From Shinisaurus crocodilurus (Eukaryota; Chordata; Lepidosauria; Squamata; Shinisauridae): a DNA stretch of 64,000 bases. Below are positions 22,296-33,107 of the stretch, one piece after another (position 1 is the stretch's first letter; each line of letters opens with the position of its first letter). A program made the position numbers and the translations under genes. Below the pieces are notes generated by a model. The model ran no database searches and was not told the DNA's origin. It saw only the letters and a program-made list of their open reading frames with translations. Where the stretch lies: NCBI GenBank assembly GCA_021292165.1, contig CM037879.1, positions 284,492,272-284,556,271 of the forward strand, written 5' to 3'.

Positions 22296-22386
22296 GGCTG
22301 CAAGCATGTGCTCTCACTTGGGAGTAAGTCTCATTGAAATCGATACGACTTGCTTCCAAGTAAACATGCACAGAACTGGACTGCAG
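22296..22386. mobile_element. Short DNA-transposon relic (GGGAGTAAG / CTGCAG type)
   Basis: ggctgcaagcatgtgctctc, gggagtaagtctcattgaaa, cttccaagtaaacatgcaca and a closing ctgcag. The same block recurs at 44795, 51700, 55523 and 57231, with inverted GCAATCCT-type ends. Confidence 0.55.
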
Positions 22387-22741
22387 TATATCTCTCGCAT
22401 TGCCAGCTATAGTGCTCACCGGCAAGAATCACCTTGAGGAATTTTTGTATATTGGAAGGGTTACCTTTCAGGCTATAACTAAGCCATACATGACTAACAT
22501 TGTTATGTGTAAGCATTCAGACTTAGTAAAAAAAACACAACAATGTGGGCAAGTGACATTTGTGGACTGGTGCACAGGACTGTGCTAGAAATAAACATGG
22601 ATGCCATAGCCAGCTATGCTATCTGCATACCACATCCTTGCTTTCAAATGTGTGAAGTGGTTTTGAATTTCACTATGCTATAACATGTTTCAGTTTGTAC
22701 AGAGAGTTGGCTAAAGCAAAATAATAATTACTTTGTATTAT
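22387..22741. other. No gene recognised
   Basis: Ordinary AT-rich sequence. Confidence 0.4.
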
Positions 22742-22762
22742 ATAATAATAATAATAATAATA

Positions 22763-22801
<39 letters not shown>

Positions 22802-22829
22802 TGATGATGATGATGATGATGATGATGAT
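22742..22829 (+). repeat. Compound microsatellite (AAT)n(ATT)n(GAT)n
   Basis: The AAT block runs directly into its own complement ATT and then into about nine GAT units, so the first two blocks form a perfect palindrome. Confidence 0.95.
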
Positions 22830-23622
22830 TAAGAATGAGAAAACCATCACGTTCTTCCAGCACAGGGATATGGGACAAACAAGGAAATAATTAGTTACGA
22901 TGTGATGGTTCCCCTTGCAAAGATGGCCACAACCAAACATTTTTTTATCCATCACTACTGTGCCTGCCAACACATACCTATGTCATTCCTTTACGGCATG
23001 AATGAAACTTGCAAAACGTCACTTCTTGGTTGCCTAGAAGCAATTCTTACCACAGGCAACCAGGCAAGAGGGCATTTTCAAGCCATGGGCACCGTATAGT
23101 GGGGATACAGTTAGCCAGAACTCTACACTTCTTGGCTGGCCTTGCTAGCTGGCCACCTGATTTGTCATTGCCTCCAACCCTCATGTATCTTTATTCACAT
23201 TTTGTACCCCGCAAAAAGATATCCAAGACAGCTAGCAATGGTAAGAAACAAAATAAAACACACATTGGTTTTTTTCTAATGCAGCACAGGCACAAGGATG
23301 TTCTCACAATCGAAAGTCCTTGCCCTCTCATCCCATGTGCTCCCCAAAGCCTCTCCTCAGGGTCACTAGCACAAGCTACCTCCACCTGATTCTAATGTAT
23401 TCTAAGGATGGCTGGGAAAAATCCTAAGACTTCTGGCAGTTAGAAATCTGAACCTTTTTTCCAGCCTCAATTATAGATCCTTGTGTACATATAAACAGTA
23501 CTGTAACAGTACTGGAAAAAACCAACGACATGAGCAAATTAAACACAGCATAAACCATCTGTCTGTCATGATGGTGGAGGCCACTGACATCCTTTCCCTG
23601 TACTTTTCAAACATAAGTCAGA
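22830..23622. other. No gene; possible antisense LINE 3' end near 23180..23260
   Basis: ttattcacattttgtacccc and gcaaaaagatatccaagaca is compatible with an antisense LINE-2-type end. The rest is unassigned. Confidence 0.4.
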
Positions 23623-23630
23623 TCATAGCT

Positions 23631-23767
23631 CAGCCTTCCCCAACCCAGCACACACCACATGTATTGCACTACAACACCCATCATCCACACCCACCAACCC
23701 AGATGGCTGGGGAATGCTGGGCGTTGTAGCCCAACACATCTGAAGGGCGCCAAGTTGGGGAAGGCTG
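23631..23767. mobile_element. hAT-like palindromic MITE
   Basis: Ends cagccttccccaacc and gttggggaaggctg are inverted. Flanking octamers tcatagct and gcacagct agree at six of eight. Confidence 0.8.
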
Positions 23768-23994
23768 GCACAGCTTTCAAAAGGGAAGGTTGTATCATTC
23801 AACAAGAAATCAGCTCTTTTTTCTTCATGTTTGTCTCTGCCTGGCCTTCTGCTTTCACTGTGTTTTCTCTTTCTAACCATTCCCCCATCAAGTGCCCCCA
23901 GGCCCAGGATGAGAGGCGAGGGGAAGAGGGGAGATGAATTATCTGGTAGTGTGATCTTCTCTGCAGCGACACAGTAGCACCTCTCAGGCGGCAC

Positions 23995-24440
23995 TCAACA
24001 GCCATTTGAAACTGGAGAGGGGAGCCCTACTCTCTGTCAGCTTCAAAAACGCTGCTGTCAGCACCCCTGGAAAAGTGCTACAAGAGCACTGGGCGATCAT
24101 CACGCTGAGTAATAATTCTGCGGGTAGTTTTCTCACTCAACCGAGCAGTGAAATTTAGAGGGCATGAGAAAAATTAAAACCACATCCACTTGAAGGCCTC
24201 TCGCTGTTTACGATGACCCCAGGTTTTGTAGAGGAGGGGCTACAGAAATCTACTGCTTCTCCTTCCAGAGCCTGATGAGGCATCAGTGCAATGCCTTCAA
24301 ATAAATCTCTCTTCTGAAGTCTGGGAACTGAGCACACTGCAGCGGGATGGAGCTGGAGCGCTGTTGCAGAAAGAGGCCAAACCATTGAGGTCAAGGGCAC
24401 CAGTCAGACCCACATTCTAGAAGGGGTATTTTTCTGCAGC
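23995..24440. promoter_or_regulatory. Candidate conserved non-coding element
   Basis: Repeat-free, balanced base composition with retained CpGs (gggcgatcatcacgctgag, ctctcgctgtttacgatgac). No convincing ORF. Composition-based guess. Confidence 0.22.
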
Positions 24441-24619
24441 TGCCACCTGATTTTTAAAAGAGGCTTAGTTTATTAATCTTGTGTTTTAGGGTGCAATTCT
24501 ATGCCAGTTTAGACGAAAAAAAAGGCCTACAACTCACAGCATGCCCCAGTTAGCTATTGTCTCAGAAGAGGCATTCCGTCCCATGAGAGAAAGAAAAGGG
24601 AAAATGCCTGTTAAGACAT

Positions 24620-24808
24620 CCATTTAAGACCTACCTCTTCATGCAGGCTTTCCCTGGGGTGTGACCCAGCCAGTATAGTTATAGGTTTATTGCCAACTAG
24701 TGTTTATTTTATTGTTTTTTGTTATATTTTATGGTTATATTATTATTGTTGACCGTTTTGATAGTTCACCGGAAAGCAGTATATAAACCTGTGTAATAAA
24801 CAAAAATA
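24620..24808 (+). mobile_element. LINE-2-type 3' end relic
   Basis: taagacctacctcttcatgc (coding KTYLF-like) and a T/A-rich UTR lead to ccggaaagcagtatataaac and aataaac. This is the end of a LINE-2-like ORF2 and its tail. Confidence 0.55.
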
Positions 24809-26469
24809 AGCAAGATGATGTTGGTGTTTTTTTCAAATAATTATGTGTATCATGCATTACAAAATATACTGCCCAATTAATTGGGGCATCTTTTTAAAAA
24901 AACTGATTGACCTAACTAATCTACTGAACATTTAGCCCTGATATTTGCACAATAAAGCTTGTCCTATTGAACCTTCTTAAATCAAGAAAAAAAGTCATTG
25001 TCTCCCTACAAGTTTAACAAATACAGGCAACCCAATTTCATGTTTAGGAACTGGCAGGCCAAAAGCAGCTTTGGATCTTACATAGACGCATCAGGGAGCA
25101 ATTCCCACTTCCTCTGTTCCTGAATAACATCTGAACAGGAACAAATTGCAAGCATGTATCCCATGCTAAGATGCAAGAGATCCAGATTTGCAAAGTATTT
25201 ATGTCTTTTGTTACGTGGTGGTATGTGTGTGTGTGTGAGAGAGAGATGTGTGAATCCATGCTTCAATTAATCTCCTGCTCCATTTTGCTTGAGGAAAAGA
25301 ATAACTAACTTGAAAGATGACACCTGCTTAACACCAACCAGACTTAACCCACTGGAAGAAAAGAAAAAGAGAAAAAGAGAAAAAGAATAAGGTGTCCAAA
25401 GCAGTACACGGAATGAAACATTCATTTTTAAACTAGCCCTCTTCGATCTGCAGCAAGGCCTGGCCCCTGGTGCTCCAAACGACCTTGACAAATACAGGGG
25501 GAGAAAAAGTATCTTAGGACCTGGGGCTCTAAAACTATTTTAGAATGAGCTTTGAATAATTGTCCTACAATATGAGTTTCCTGATTAATTGCTTAAGATA
25601 AGGTCTCCTTTTCCTTGCTGGCCTCCAGTGGCTTCCCTACTTCCCATAATCACTTGTGTCTCGTTTTTTTCTGCACATTGGGAACGGCTGAGAGGGAGAG
25701 AGAGAAAAAATGAGATACACAATTCCATTACTTGAGGATTAGCCAAAAGATAACCCTACGTATTCCATTACTGACCATTATTTGAGTAATTATGCAATCA
25801 AATTGAGTCAGTTTGAAAGATACCCTAATTGTTTTCCAAGGTTTGCTCAAGCTGTGCATCCAACTAAGTCAAGTTGCACCCATCCACAACACAAAACTAC
25901 ATTCAGATTGCCAAGGAGAAATTTAAAGAAAGGCATTCCACTTTTTAGAAAGCTAATTAGGCTGTTGAAGGGACCAGCTATATAAAGTAGGAAGATAAGG
26001 ATCTAGTCTGAGCAAGCTCCTGCCCCAAATTACTGAAGATGGTGTGAGGAATCCAGATGGAAAATTTTGAGATGAGCATATTAGTTAAAGCCAAACATCA
26101 GCATGCATATAGCAAACAAGACCTGGTTCCAAAGACAGGGAGCGAAAGACTGCAATCTTCAAGAAAGACTACAGTCCTAAGCACAATTCTTTAGATGTAA
26201 ATCCCATTTATATCAATCTGAGTAAATGCATAAAAGAAAATGAGGTCTTAAATGTGAAGATGGAGGTGGGGGAAAGAAGAGCTCTAACATGCAAGACAGA
26301 TGGCCCTCACAGAATCTGAGGTTCCTGGGTGGCAAGAAATTTGCTGATGGGTCAGTGCGGTGGTGGTTTCTAAAAAAAAATATTAGGCAGGTACTTAGGA
26401 ATGTGAAATATTTTTCCCAGTCTTGATTGGGTGCTTTAGTTTAGAGCAGGAAAAAAAGGCCTTCCCTGA
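24809..26469. other. No gene; GT/GA microsatellite at 25220..25248 and a weak DNA-element trace at 26165..26235
   Basis: tatgtgtgtgtgtgtgagag is simple sequence. agcacaattctttagatgta and tcaatctgagtaaatgca resemble the 22296 family. No coding signal. Confidence 0.4.
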
Positions 26470-27075
26470 TATAGGCCTGTGTAATCATTAGGATCATCAT
26501 AGGAGGCCTTGCTGCGGCTGCAGGTTGCCATCTTGCGGCAACTTGGAAGCAGGCCTTCTCCATGATGACACCCAACTTAAGGAATGTCCTGCCCGCAGTA
26601 TAGGTAGATTGCATAGATCATAGAGTTGGAAGGAGTCTACAAGGCTATAGAGTCCAACCCCCTGCTCAATGCAGGAAACTAGAGGAGGGGTCTCCCATCC
26701 AAGTAATAATCAAGAAGCGCCTGGGTAAAGAAATGGATCTTTAGTTGGCCTTCCCTGAGTGATTCTGCTGTCCAGTTTGTTTGCTGATTATGGTGTTGTG
26801 AATATTTGGTTTTAATTTTTTTTAAATAAATGTTTTATATTAATGTTTTTGTATTAATATGAGTATTTTTGCATAAGCATTTCCAGGTAAAGGGTGTGAT
26901 TTTCAGACTAGCTTAAGCATCTCTAGGCATCACTCCAACAGCAAATTCAGTTGGTGAGTGCTAATAATCTGTGGTTTTAAATTTTATAGTTATGTTGTAT
27001 TTTATGGTTTTAACTGTTGTAAACTGCCCAGAGAGCTTGAGCTATTGGGCAGTACAAAAATGTATTAAATAAATA
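26470..27075 (+). mobile_element. LINE-2-type ORF2 end relic split by a 5S-head SINE
   Basis: Left of the SINE the frame reads KQAFSMMTPNLRNVLPAV. To the right it continues KKRLGKEMDL, as in the LINE-2 C-terminus (LP..vR..... LKT.LF). The 3' tail has taaactgcccagagagcttg, agctattgggcagtacaaaa and (aaat)n. Confidence 0.55.
26612..26710 (-). mobile_element. 5S-headed/CR1-tailed SINE, 5' truncated
   Basis: On the minus strand the 5S remnant (ttattacttggatgggagac) is joined to the same CR1-type tail as at 14281 and ends ctctatgatctatgc. The upper half of the 5S head is missing. Confidence 0.8.
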
Positions 27076-27188
27076 AAAAAATAAAAATATATATTTTAAT
27101 GTATTTTAGTGTATATTACCATGTATTTTAATATCCCTGTAAACTGCTTAGATTTTTTAAAAAAATGGTAAGTGGTATATAAATTTAT

Positions 27189-27189
<1 letters not shown>

Positions 27190-27230
<41 letters not shown>
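27190..27230 (+). repeat. (AAT)n microsatellite
   Basis: About 13 uninterrupted AAT units at the tail of an AT-rich LINE-like 3' end. Confidence 0.95.
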
Positions 27231-27679
27231 GCTAAGTATGTGTACACACACAAGCGAATATAATGCATGTGTGCTCACAAAAACGAGAAGACAGGAAGAA
27301 AAAGAGGAGATACGTTAAGTTGGATTGAAATAGACCACAACTTTGATTACAAACAACTTCTATGTATTTGCCACCCCGAGGGCAGCCACACTGATGCTAC
27401 AGACTGCTCAAATACCGGCAGGGAAATCCATTAATAAAATCAGGTAATAAGAGAGGCCTAAGACAGAAGCCAGTATGAGTTGCTCATATGCATGGAGCCC
27501 CCAATTTGGGGGATGATCCCTGTGGTGGATTAGCCTGTGCCCCAATTCCTGAGGCTACTTAAGAGGCCCTGGGAACTTCTGGGATGCCTTACCTCCCCGA
27601 ATTATGGTTCCTGCCCAATGCCCAGCTGCCACACAATGAACACACACGCTAACATTTGAACTAGCCTATGTTATGTACA
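27231..27679. other. No gene recognised
   Basis: 27360..27640 is moderately GC-rich without repeat vocabulary. No coding frame. Confidence 0.35.
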
Positions 27680-27681
27680 TA

Positions 27682-27935
27682 CAGTAATACCTTGGATTGC
27701 AAGTAACTTGGTCTGAGAGCATTTTGCAAGACAAGCAATTTTTTAAAATAAATTTTGACTTGATAAACAAGCGACGTCTTGCAATACAAGTAGTGTAGGG
27801 ATGTAACCACTCGCCTCGAGCGGGCCTGAAATCGGCCCCGCTCACGCCCGCCAGAGACTCGCTTTGATATAAGAGTGTTTTAGATTACAAGCACGGTTCC
27901 GGAACGAATTATGCTTGCAATCCAAGGTATTACTC
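27682..27935 (+). mobile_element. Tc1/mariner-superfamily (Tigger-like) MITE, TA target duplication
   Basis: Ends cagtaataccttggattgca and tgcaatccaaggtattactc are inverted and flanked by TA (27680-27681 and 27936-27937). The interior holds ttccggaacgaattatgctt. It carries a GC-rich insert at about 27808..27856 (cgcctcgagcgggcctg) that is absent from the copy at 52634. Confidence 0.85.
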
Positions 27936-27937
27936 TA

Positions 27938-28849
27938 TATGACATTACTTTGCTAGGAGGAAGGTAAAACCCCAGACTCCCCATTTGCCAATCTGGAGTC
28001 CTGGAGATCCATGCAGGCAGCTGATGCAAATCCAAATTGCAATCTTTACTCAGACTCCATTGAATGCCATGGAAAGATCTGTTGATGGGATGCACCTTCT
28101 TCTTCAGGTCTACTACTTGTGCATTGTGGCCACAGTGTGCACTTTTCAATGGGTGGGAACTGCTGGGCTATAAACATACCTATACATGCGTGTGCATGTG
28201 CACGCACACACTCTCACGCACCACACATCTATACATACAGGTCTGGTTTGGACAAATTTCAAGGTGCATAAGGGTTACATGCCCACCAGGTTCACCTGTC
28301 TCACTGGACATCCCGATGCAGGCAACACACTTTCATATAGCCTACTCATGTAAAATCCATCATGTGTACGCTCCCTACAAACAGTACAGCCATGTGTGAA
28401 TGTCTGATGGGCTTGGAGGTGAAACAAACATGCCTTGGAGGTGAAACAGGCAAGGCAGATGAGGCAGGAAGGCACAATCTCACAATCCAATCACATGCAG
28501 CTCCTACATACTATGAAATTTGTCAAACTATCCCATTCACAATTGGCTCCAGAGTGGGACAAATCTGAATTTACTTTGGTTGCCAATGCTGGAGAATATG
28601 TTTATTCTCAAAAGTTCCGTATAAAAAGAACTGCTTGATTTATTTGGTCTTTTTTTAATATCTCATAAATCATATTTGTGGGCCCCCAACACCATGTGCA
28701 GGTTTATACCTTCCAATGCCTCTAGAACTATTCTCAATATTTTATTGTTTGCTTGTTATATCTTGGATCATCAGTCCAAGATGTTATCTGGGTTGGCAAC
28801 TAACATTTTTGTTATAATCACGTAACTGTCTGGCTTAGAAATTATTAAG
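27938..28849. other. No gene recognised
   Basis: CA-rich patch at 28190..28230. The open frames are short and incoherent. Confidence 0.4.
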
Positions 28850-29045
28850 CATTTTTTTCCCCAAAAAAAGATTTATAGGCCCACCCCATGTCATAAGCCT
28901 CTGGGTGGGCAAAATCTCCTTATTTATCATCAAAACATCCCTGCAAGGTAAGTTGCAATTTCCCCCCATTGTACAGATGGGGAACTGAAGATTGAGATAA
29001 GGGTCTTGCGCAAAGCCACCCAGTGAGAAGACGGCTGAGATTGGA
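28850..29045 (-). mobile_element. MIR-like SINE, antisense
   Basis: attgtacagatggggaactg, aagattgagataagggtctt and gcgcaaagccacccagtgag are the reverse complement of the MIR central and 3' region. Confidence 0.6.
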
Positions 29046-29484
29046 TTAATTAACTAATTGAAATATATATTACCAAATCTCAATAGAGGCACTATTTTGA
29101 GGGTGAAAAACACTACCCTCTTTTACTAAACAATAGAGACAAATCACTTCGCAGTTGGAAAGACATTTTAAGTGCATTGCCTCAATGAAGAGATGCTAGA
29201 AAGATAGCTTACAGTCTTAAGGGCTGGGGAAAAAAACACAGTGGCATAAAGATTTGATAGGAGGGAATTGAAATAATTTACCCCCTTGCACAGGGCTAAT
29301 ATCCTAAAACTGATACTAGCATCAAGGAATCTGAAATATTTCTTCTACCCTGTTCACAATATTAATTGTTTATTGGTCACCTGTGGGCATGCCTGGGTGC
29401 ATCTGCTCCCAATACTTGGAACTCAAAAAACAAAGCCCTTTCCAGAGGATACTGACTGAGAAGATAATGCTGCAAGTACAGTAC
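29046..29484. other. No gene recognised
   Basis: AT-rich sequence without clear repeats. Confidence 0.4.
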
Positions 29485-29888
29485 AGTACAGTACTTTATT
29501 TCCCATCTTTTCAGGCACTGCAGAACTTCCTGAGCAGAGCCTTGTCCCTCACTCTCTACCTCTTCTGTTTAAAGTTCCCGCCCCATGGTTACAACAGGAG
29601 CAGGGTCAAGGAAACCATGTTCTTGCTCTGTCTTAAAAGTTGGAAGGAGCACTTAGCAAGTGTGCCCTCCCAAGAGCTAGACTAGGTCTTCTAGAGAGCT
29701 GGTCCATCCTGCATCTAGCTGCCATACATTCCTCCATTCGTTCAGTCCAAGCTCTTTCTGATTCCCATCGCAAACACTTGGCTGCTTGTTATGGTTGCTG
29801 GCTTCTCGCACACCACGTCTTCTCCTCAATTGGAGCACTACAGCTAGGTACTGGGACATTTTCTCGGCTCTGGCTCCAAGTCTGCTAA
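29485..29888 (-). other. Unassigned unit with AATAAA and a GTACT-repeat end
   Basis: The minus strand has a 60-codon frame (29859..29677, starting MSQYLAVVLQLRRRRG), a roughly 170-base non-coding stretch, AATAAA near 29500 and a (GTACT)n-like end at 29480..29496. It is bounded on the right by a SINE. It could be a retroposed transcript or the end of a DNA-transposon relic. I do not recognise the protein. Confidence 0.3.
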
Positions 29889-29890
29889 CT

Positions 29891-30038
29891 GGAAGTTGCC
29901 TTATACAGAGTCAGACCTTTGGTCCATCTAGTGCAGTACTGTATACACTGAGTGACAGTGGCTCTCCAGAGTTCATTTTGCAGCCCAAAATGGAGATGCT
30001 GGAGATTGAACCTGGGACCTTTTGCACACTCATGCCAG
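29891..30038 (-). mobile_element. tRNA-derived SINE (GTCTGACTCAGTATAAGGCA-tail family)
   Basis: The minus strand keeps box B (aaggtcccaggttcaatctc), the body (tggagagccactgtcactca) and the 3' tail (gactctgtataaggcaactt). The 5' half of the tRNA head is eroded. Relatives: 5554 and 17766. Confidence 0.8.
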
Positions 30039-30151
30039 CCTATTCAAAAGCTTTAAGACAGTTATCAGCACCCCTCTCAATTGTCCCAAACATAACCCTG
30101 TGAGACTGGATCTCAGATGTTGAGTGGAGCATACAGAAGGAAATAGATAGG

Positions 30152-30389
30152 AGCCAGTGTGGCATAGTGGTTAGAGTGTTGGACTGGGACTCGGGAGATC
30201 CGGGTTCTAGTCCCTGCTCGGCCATGAAACTCACTGGGTGACTTTGGGCCAGTCACTGACTCTCAGCCTAACCTACCCCACAGGGTTGCTGTGAGAATAA
30301 AATGGAAAGTAGGAGGAGGATTATGTAAGCCGCCTTAGGTTCCTTGCAGGAAAAAAGGTGGGGTATAAATATAATAAATAAATAAATAA
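30152..30389 (+). mobile_element. tRNA-headed SINE, full length
   Basis: The head has A box (tggcatagtggttagagtgt) and B box (ccgggttctagtccc). The MIR/CORE-like middle has gactttgggccagtcactga and ccccacagggttgctgtgag. The tail has gtaagccgccttaggttcct, ggtggggtataaatataata and (aaat)n. Tail-only copies lie at 11945, 44102 and 53149. Confidence 0.85.
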
Positions 30390-30688
30390 AGTGGCTATTT
30401 AGGGCCTAGAGGTAAGAACCAACACCCTAAGTTAAGTCTGATAATGAATAGGCAACCAGAGGCGGCTGAACAATACCAGAGCGATATGTTTCTATCAGTC
30501 CCAGACAACTATCTGGCAGCACAATTTTGCATCAGTTGACGTTTCCAGACGCTTTTCAAAGGCAGCCCCACGTAAAGCATGTTACAGTAGTCCAGTCTGC
30601 AAGCTGGAATGACCAAGGCCAGAGCAGATTTCTCCAGGAAAGGATGCAGGTAAAAGGCACACCTAGCTACCATAACTATCATCTGAGC
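30390..30688. repeat. Interspersed-repeat candidate between SINE and CR1
   Basis: cttttcaaaggcagccccac, gtaaagcatgttacagtagt and ccagtctgcaagctggaatg is phrasing I associate with an abundant squamate repeat. No second copy in this window confirms it. Confidence 0.35.
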
Positions 30689-32632
30689 ATAGAATCATAG
30701 AATCATAGAAAAGTAGAGTTGGAGGGGGCCTACAAGGCCATCGAGTCCAACCCCCTGCTCAATGCAGGAATCCAGGTCAAAGCATCTCTGACAGATGTCT
30801 GTCCAGCTGCACCTTGAATGCCTCCAGAGTGGGAGAGCCCACAACCTCCCTAGGTAGTTGATTCCATTGTCTTATTGCTCTGACAGTCAGGATTTTTTTC
30901 CTGATGTTTAGGTGGAATCTAGGTTCCTGTAACTTGAGCCCATTATTCCGTGTCCTGCAAACTGGGATGATCGAGAAGAGATCTTTGCCCTCCTCTGTGT
31001 GGCATCCCTTCAAATACTGGAAGAGTGCGATCATATCTCCCCTCAGTCTCCTCTTCTGAAGGCTAAACATGCCCAGTTCTTTCAGTCTCTCCTCATAGGG
31101 CCTTGTTTCCAGTCCCTTTATCATCCTTGTTGCCCTCCTCTGAACCCTCTCCAGTTTGTCTATGTCCTTCTTAAAGTGAGGTGCCCAGAACTGGACGCAG
31201 TACTCAAGATGAGGCCTAACCAGTGCCGAGTAAAGGGGAATTATCACTTCCCGCGATTTGGAAGCTATACTTCTATTAATACAGCCCAAAATTGCATTTG
31301 CCTTCTTTGCAGCCACATCACATTGCTGGCTCATATTCAGTTTGTGATCTACCACAATTCCAAGATCCTTCTCACTTGTAGTATTGTTGAGCCAAGTGTC
31401 CCCCATTCTGTAACTCTGCATTTGGTTTCCTCTCCCTAGGTGCAGCACTTGGCATTTATCCCTATTAAATTTCATTCTGTTGTTTTCGGCCCAGCGCTCC
31501 AGCCTATCGAGGTCACTTTGAATTTTGTTTCTGTCTTCCAGAGTATTAGCTGTTCCACCCAACTTTGTGTCATCTGCAAATTTGATAAGCATTCCCTGTA
31601 CCTCCTGATCCAAGTCATTAATAAAAATGTTGAAGAGCACCGGGCCCAGGACCGAGCCCTGTGGTACCCCGCTCGTTACCTCTCCCCAGTTTGAGAAGGA
31701 ACCATTGATAAGCACTCTTTGAGTCCGATTCTGTAGCCAATTGTGGATCCACCTGATAGTTGTTCCATCTAGCCCACTCTTAGCTAGCTTACTAATCAGG
31801 ATATCATGAGGCACTTTGTCGAAAGCTTTGCTGAAGTCCAGATATATAATGTCCACAGCATTCCCACAGTCCACAAGGGAGGTTACCCGATCAAAAAATG
31901 AGATCAGATTAGTCTGACAGGATTTGTTCTTGACAAATCCATGCTGGCTTCTAGTAATCACTGCATTGTTTTCAAGGTGCTTGCAGACTGACTTCTTTAT
32001 AATCTGCTCCAAAATCTTCCCGGGGATTGATGTCAGACTGACTGGCCTATAGTTCCCAGGTTCCTCCTTCTTGCCCTTTTTGAAGATGGGAACAACATTT
32101 GCCCTCCTCCAGTCGTCTGGCACTTCACCTGTCCTCCATGATTTCTCAAAGATAATAGACAGTGGTTCTGAGAGTTCTTCTGCCAGTTCCTTTATTACTC
32201 TAGGATGCAGCTCATCAGGCCCTGGAGATTTAAACTCATTCAGAGTAATCAGGTGCTCCTTGACCATTTGCCTATCAATCTCAAGCTGCAATCCTGCCCC
32301 TTCAGTCTGCACTTCAGGTTTGCCAGGGGGGTCATAGACCCTCTTTTGGGAGAAGACCGAGCCGAAGTAGGAATTGAACACTTCTGCCTTTTCTTTGTCT
32401 TCTGTTATCAATTTGCCATCCTCATTGCGTAGTTGAACCACCAGTTCTTTCTTCTGTCTTTTACTGTGCATGTATCTGAAGAAAGCTTTTTTGTTGCTTT
32501 TAGCATTCCTCGCTAACCTTAGCTCATTCTCAGCTTTAGCCTTCCTGACACTATTCCTGCAGTTCTGTGCTACCTGCCTGTACTCTTCCCCTGTAGCCTG
32601 TCCTTCCTTCCACTTCTCTTTCATTCAATAAA
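30689..32632 (-). mobile_element. CR1 LINE, 5'-truncated, young
   Basis: The minus strand runs from just downstream of the endonuclease region to the CR1 3' end, with a short 3' UTR and terminal ATTCTATG octamer repeats (catagaatcatagaatcata on the plus strand). The left edge near 32625..32632 is where sequence stops resembling CR1. No clear target duplication. Confidence 0.95.
30777..32624 (-). pseudogene. CR1 ORF2 fragment: reverse transcriptase and C-terminal region, 615 open codons
   Basis: The frame has no stop over 615 codons. In order: linker (WKEGQATGEEYRQVAQ), RT fingers (KSPGPDELHPRVIKELAEE, FKKGKKEEPGNYRPVSL), YLDFSKAFDKVPH, GVPQGSVLGPVLFNIFIND, catalytic FADD (31569..31580), a C-terminal thumb region (VRPHLEYCVQFWAP) and the end (WNQLPREVVGSPTLEAFKV). 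The N-terminal AP-endonuclease is absent, so it is a dead-on-arrival copy despite the open frame. The annotated start is only the first in-frame ATG near the truncation point. Very few mutations compared with the 19218 copy. Confidence 0.93.
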
Positions 32633-32964
32633 AAGTACCAGATCAAGGAGTGCCCCCAAGGTGCATACCTGTGTCTTCAGGAAGAATGCACCTGCCATAC
32701 TGTGCACTTATTCCCGGATAAACTGATCCCCAACCACCACTTCTTCCATTATCTGTATTAAGGTTCAGCTTGTTTATCCACTGCTGATTGCTGTCAGAGA
32801 GCAGTTCAGGGTTTCCATAGACGCTCTAGGATCCAACAAAAATGAGACTTAGAGCTGGGTGTCAATATACTTTTGACACCTCAGCCCAAATCTCTAGATG
32901 ATTTTACCCAGTGATTTCACATAGATGTTAAAAGCACGGAGAACAAAAAGGAATTCTGCATACC
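32633..32964. other. No gene recognised
   Basis: Unassigned sequence between CR1 and the next MITE. Confidence 0.4.
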
Positions 32965-32972
32965 TAATAAAA

Positions 32973-33107
32973 CACCCTTCCCCCATCTGGCACCTTCCAG
33001 ATGTGTTAGACTACGACTCCCGTAATCCTAGCCAGCATGGCCAATGGCCAGGGATGATGAGAATTATAGTTTAAAACATCTGGAGGGCACCAGGTTGGAG
33101 AAAGCCA
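32973..33107. mobile_element. hAT-like palindromic MITE, older copy
   Basis: Inverted ends caccttccagatg / catctggagggcacc with an actacgactcccgtaatcc body. No target octamer survives. Confidence 0.65.

Noticed and set aside
30999..31439. 146-codon plus-strand frame
   Set aside because: Antisense shadow of the CR1 ORF2. The same frame appears over the copy at 19218.
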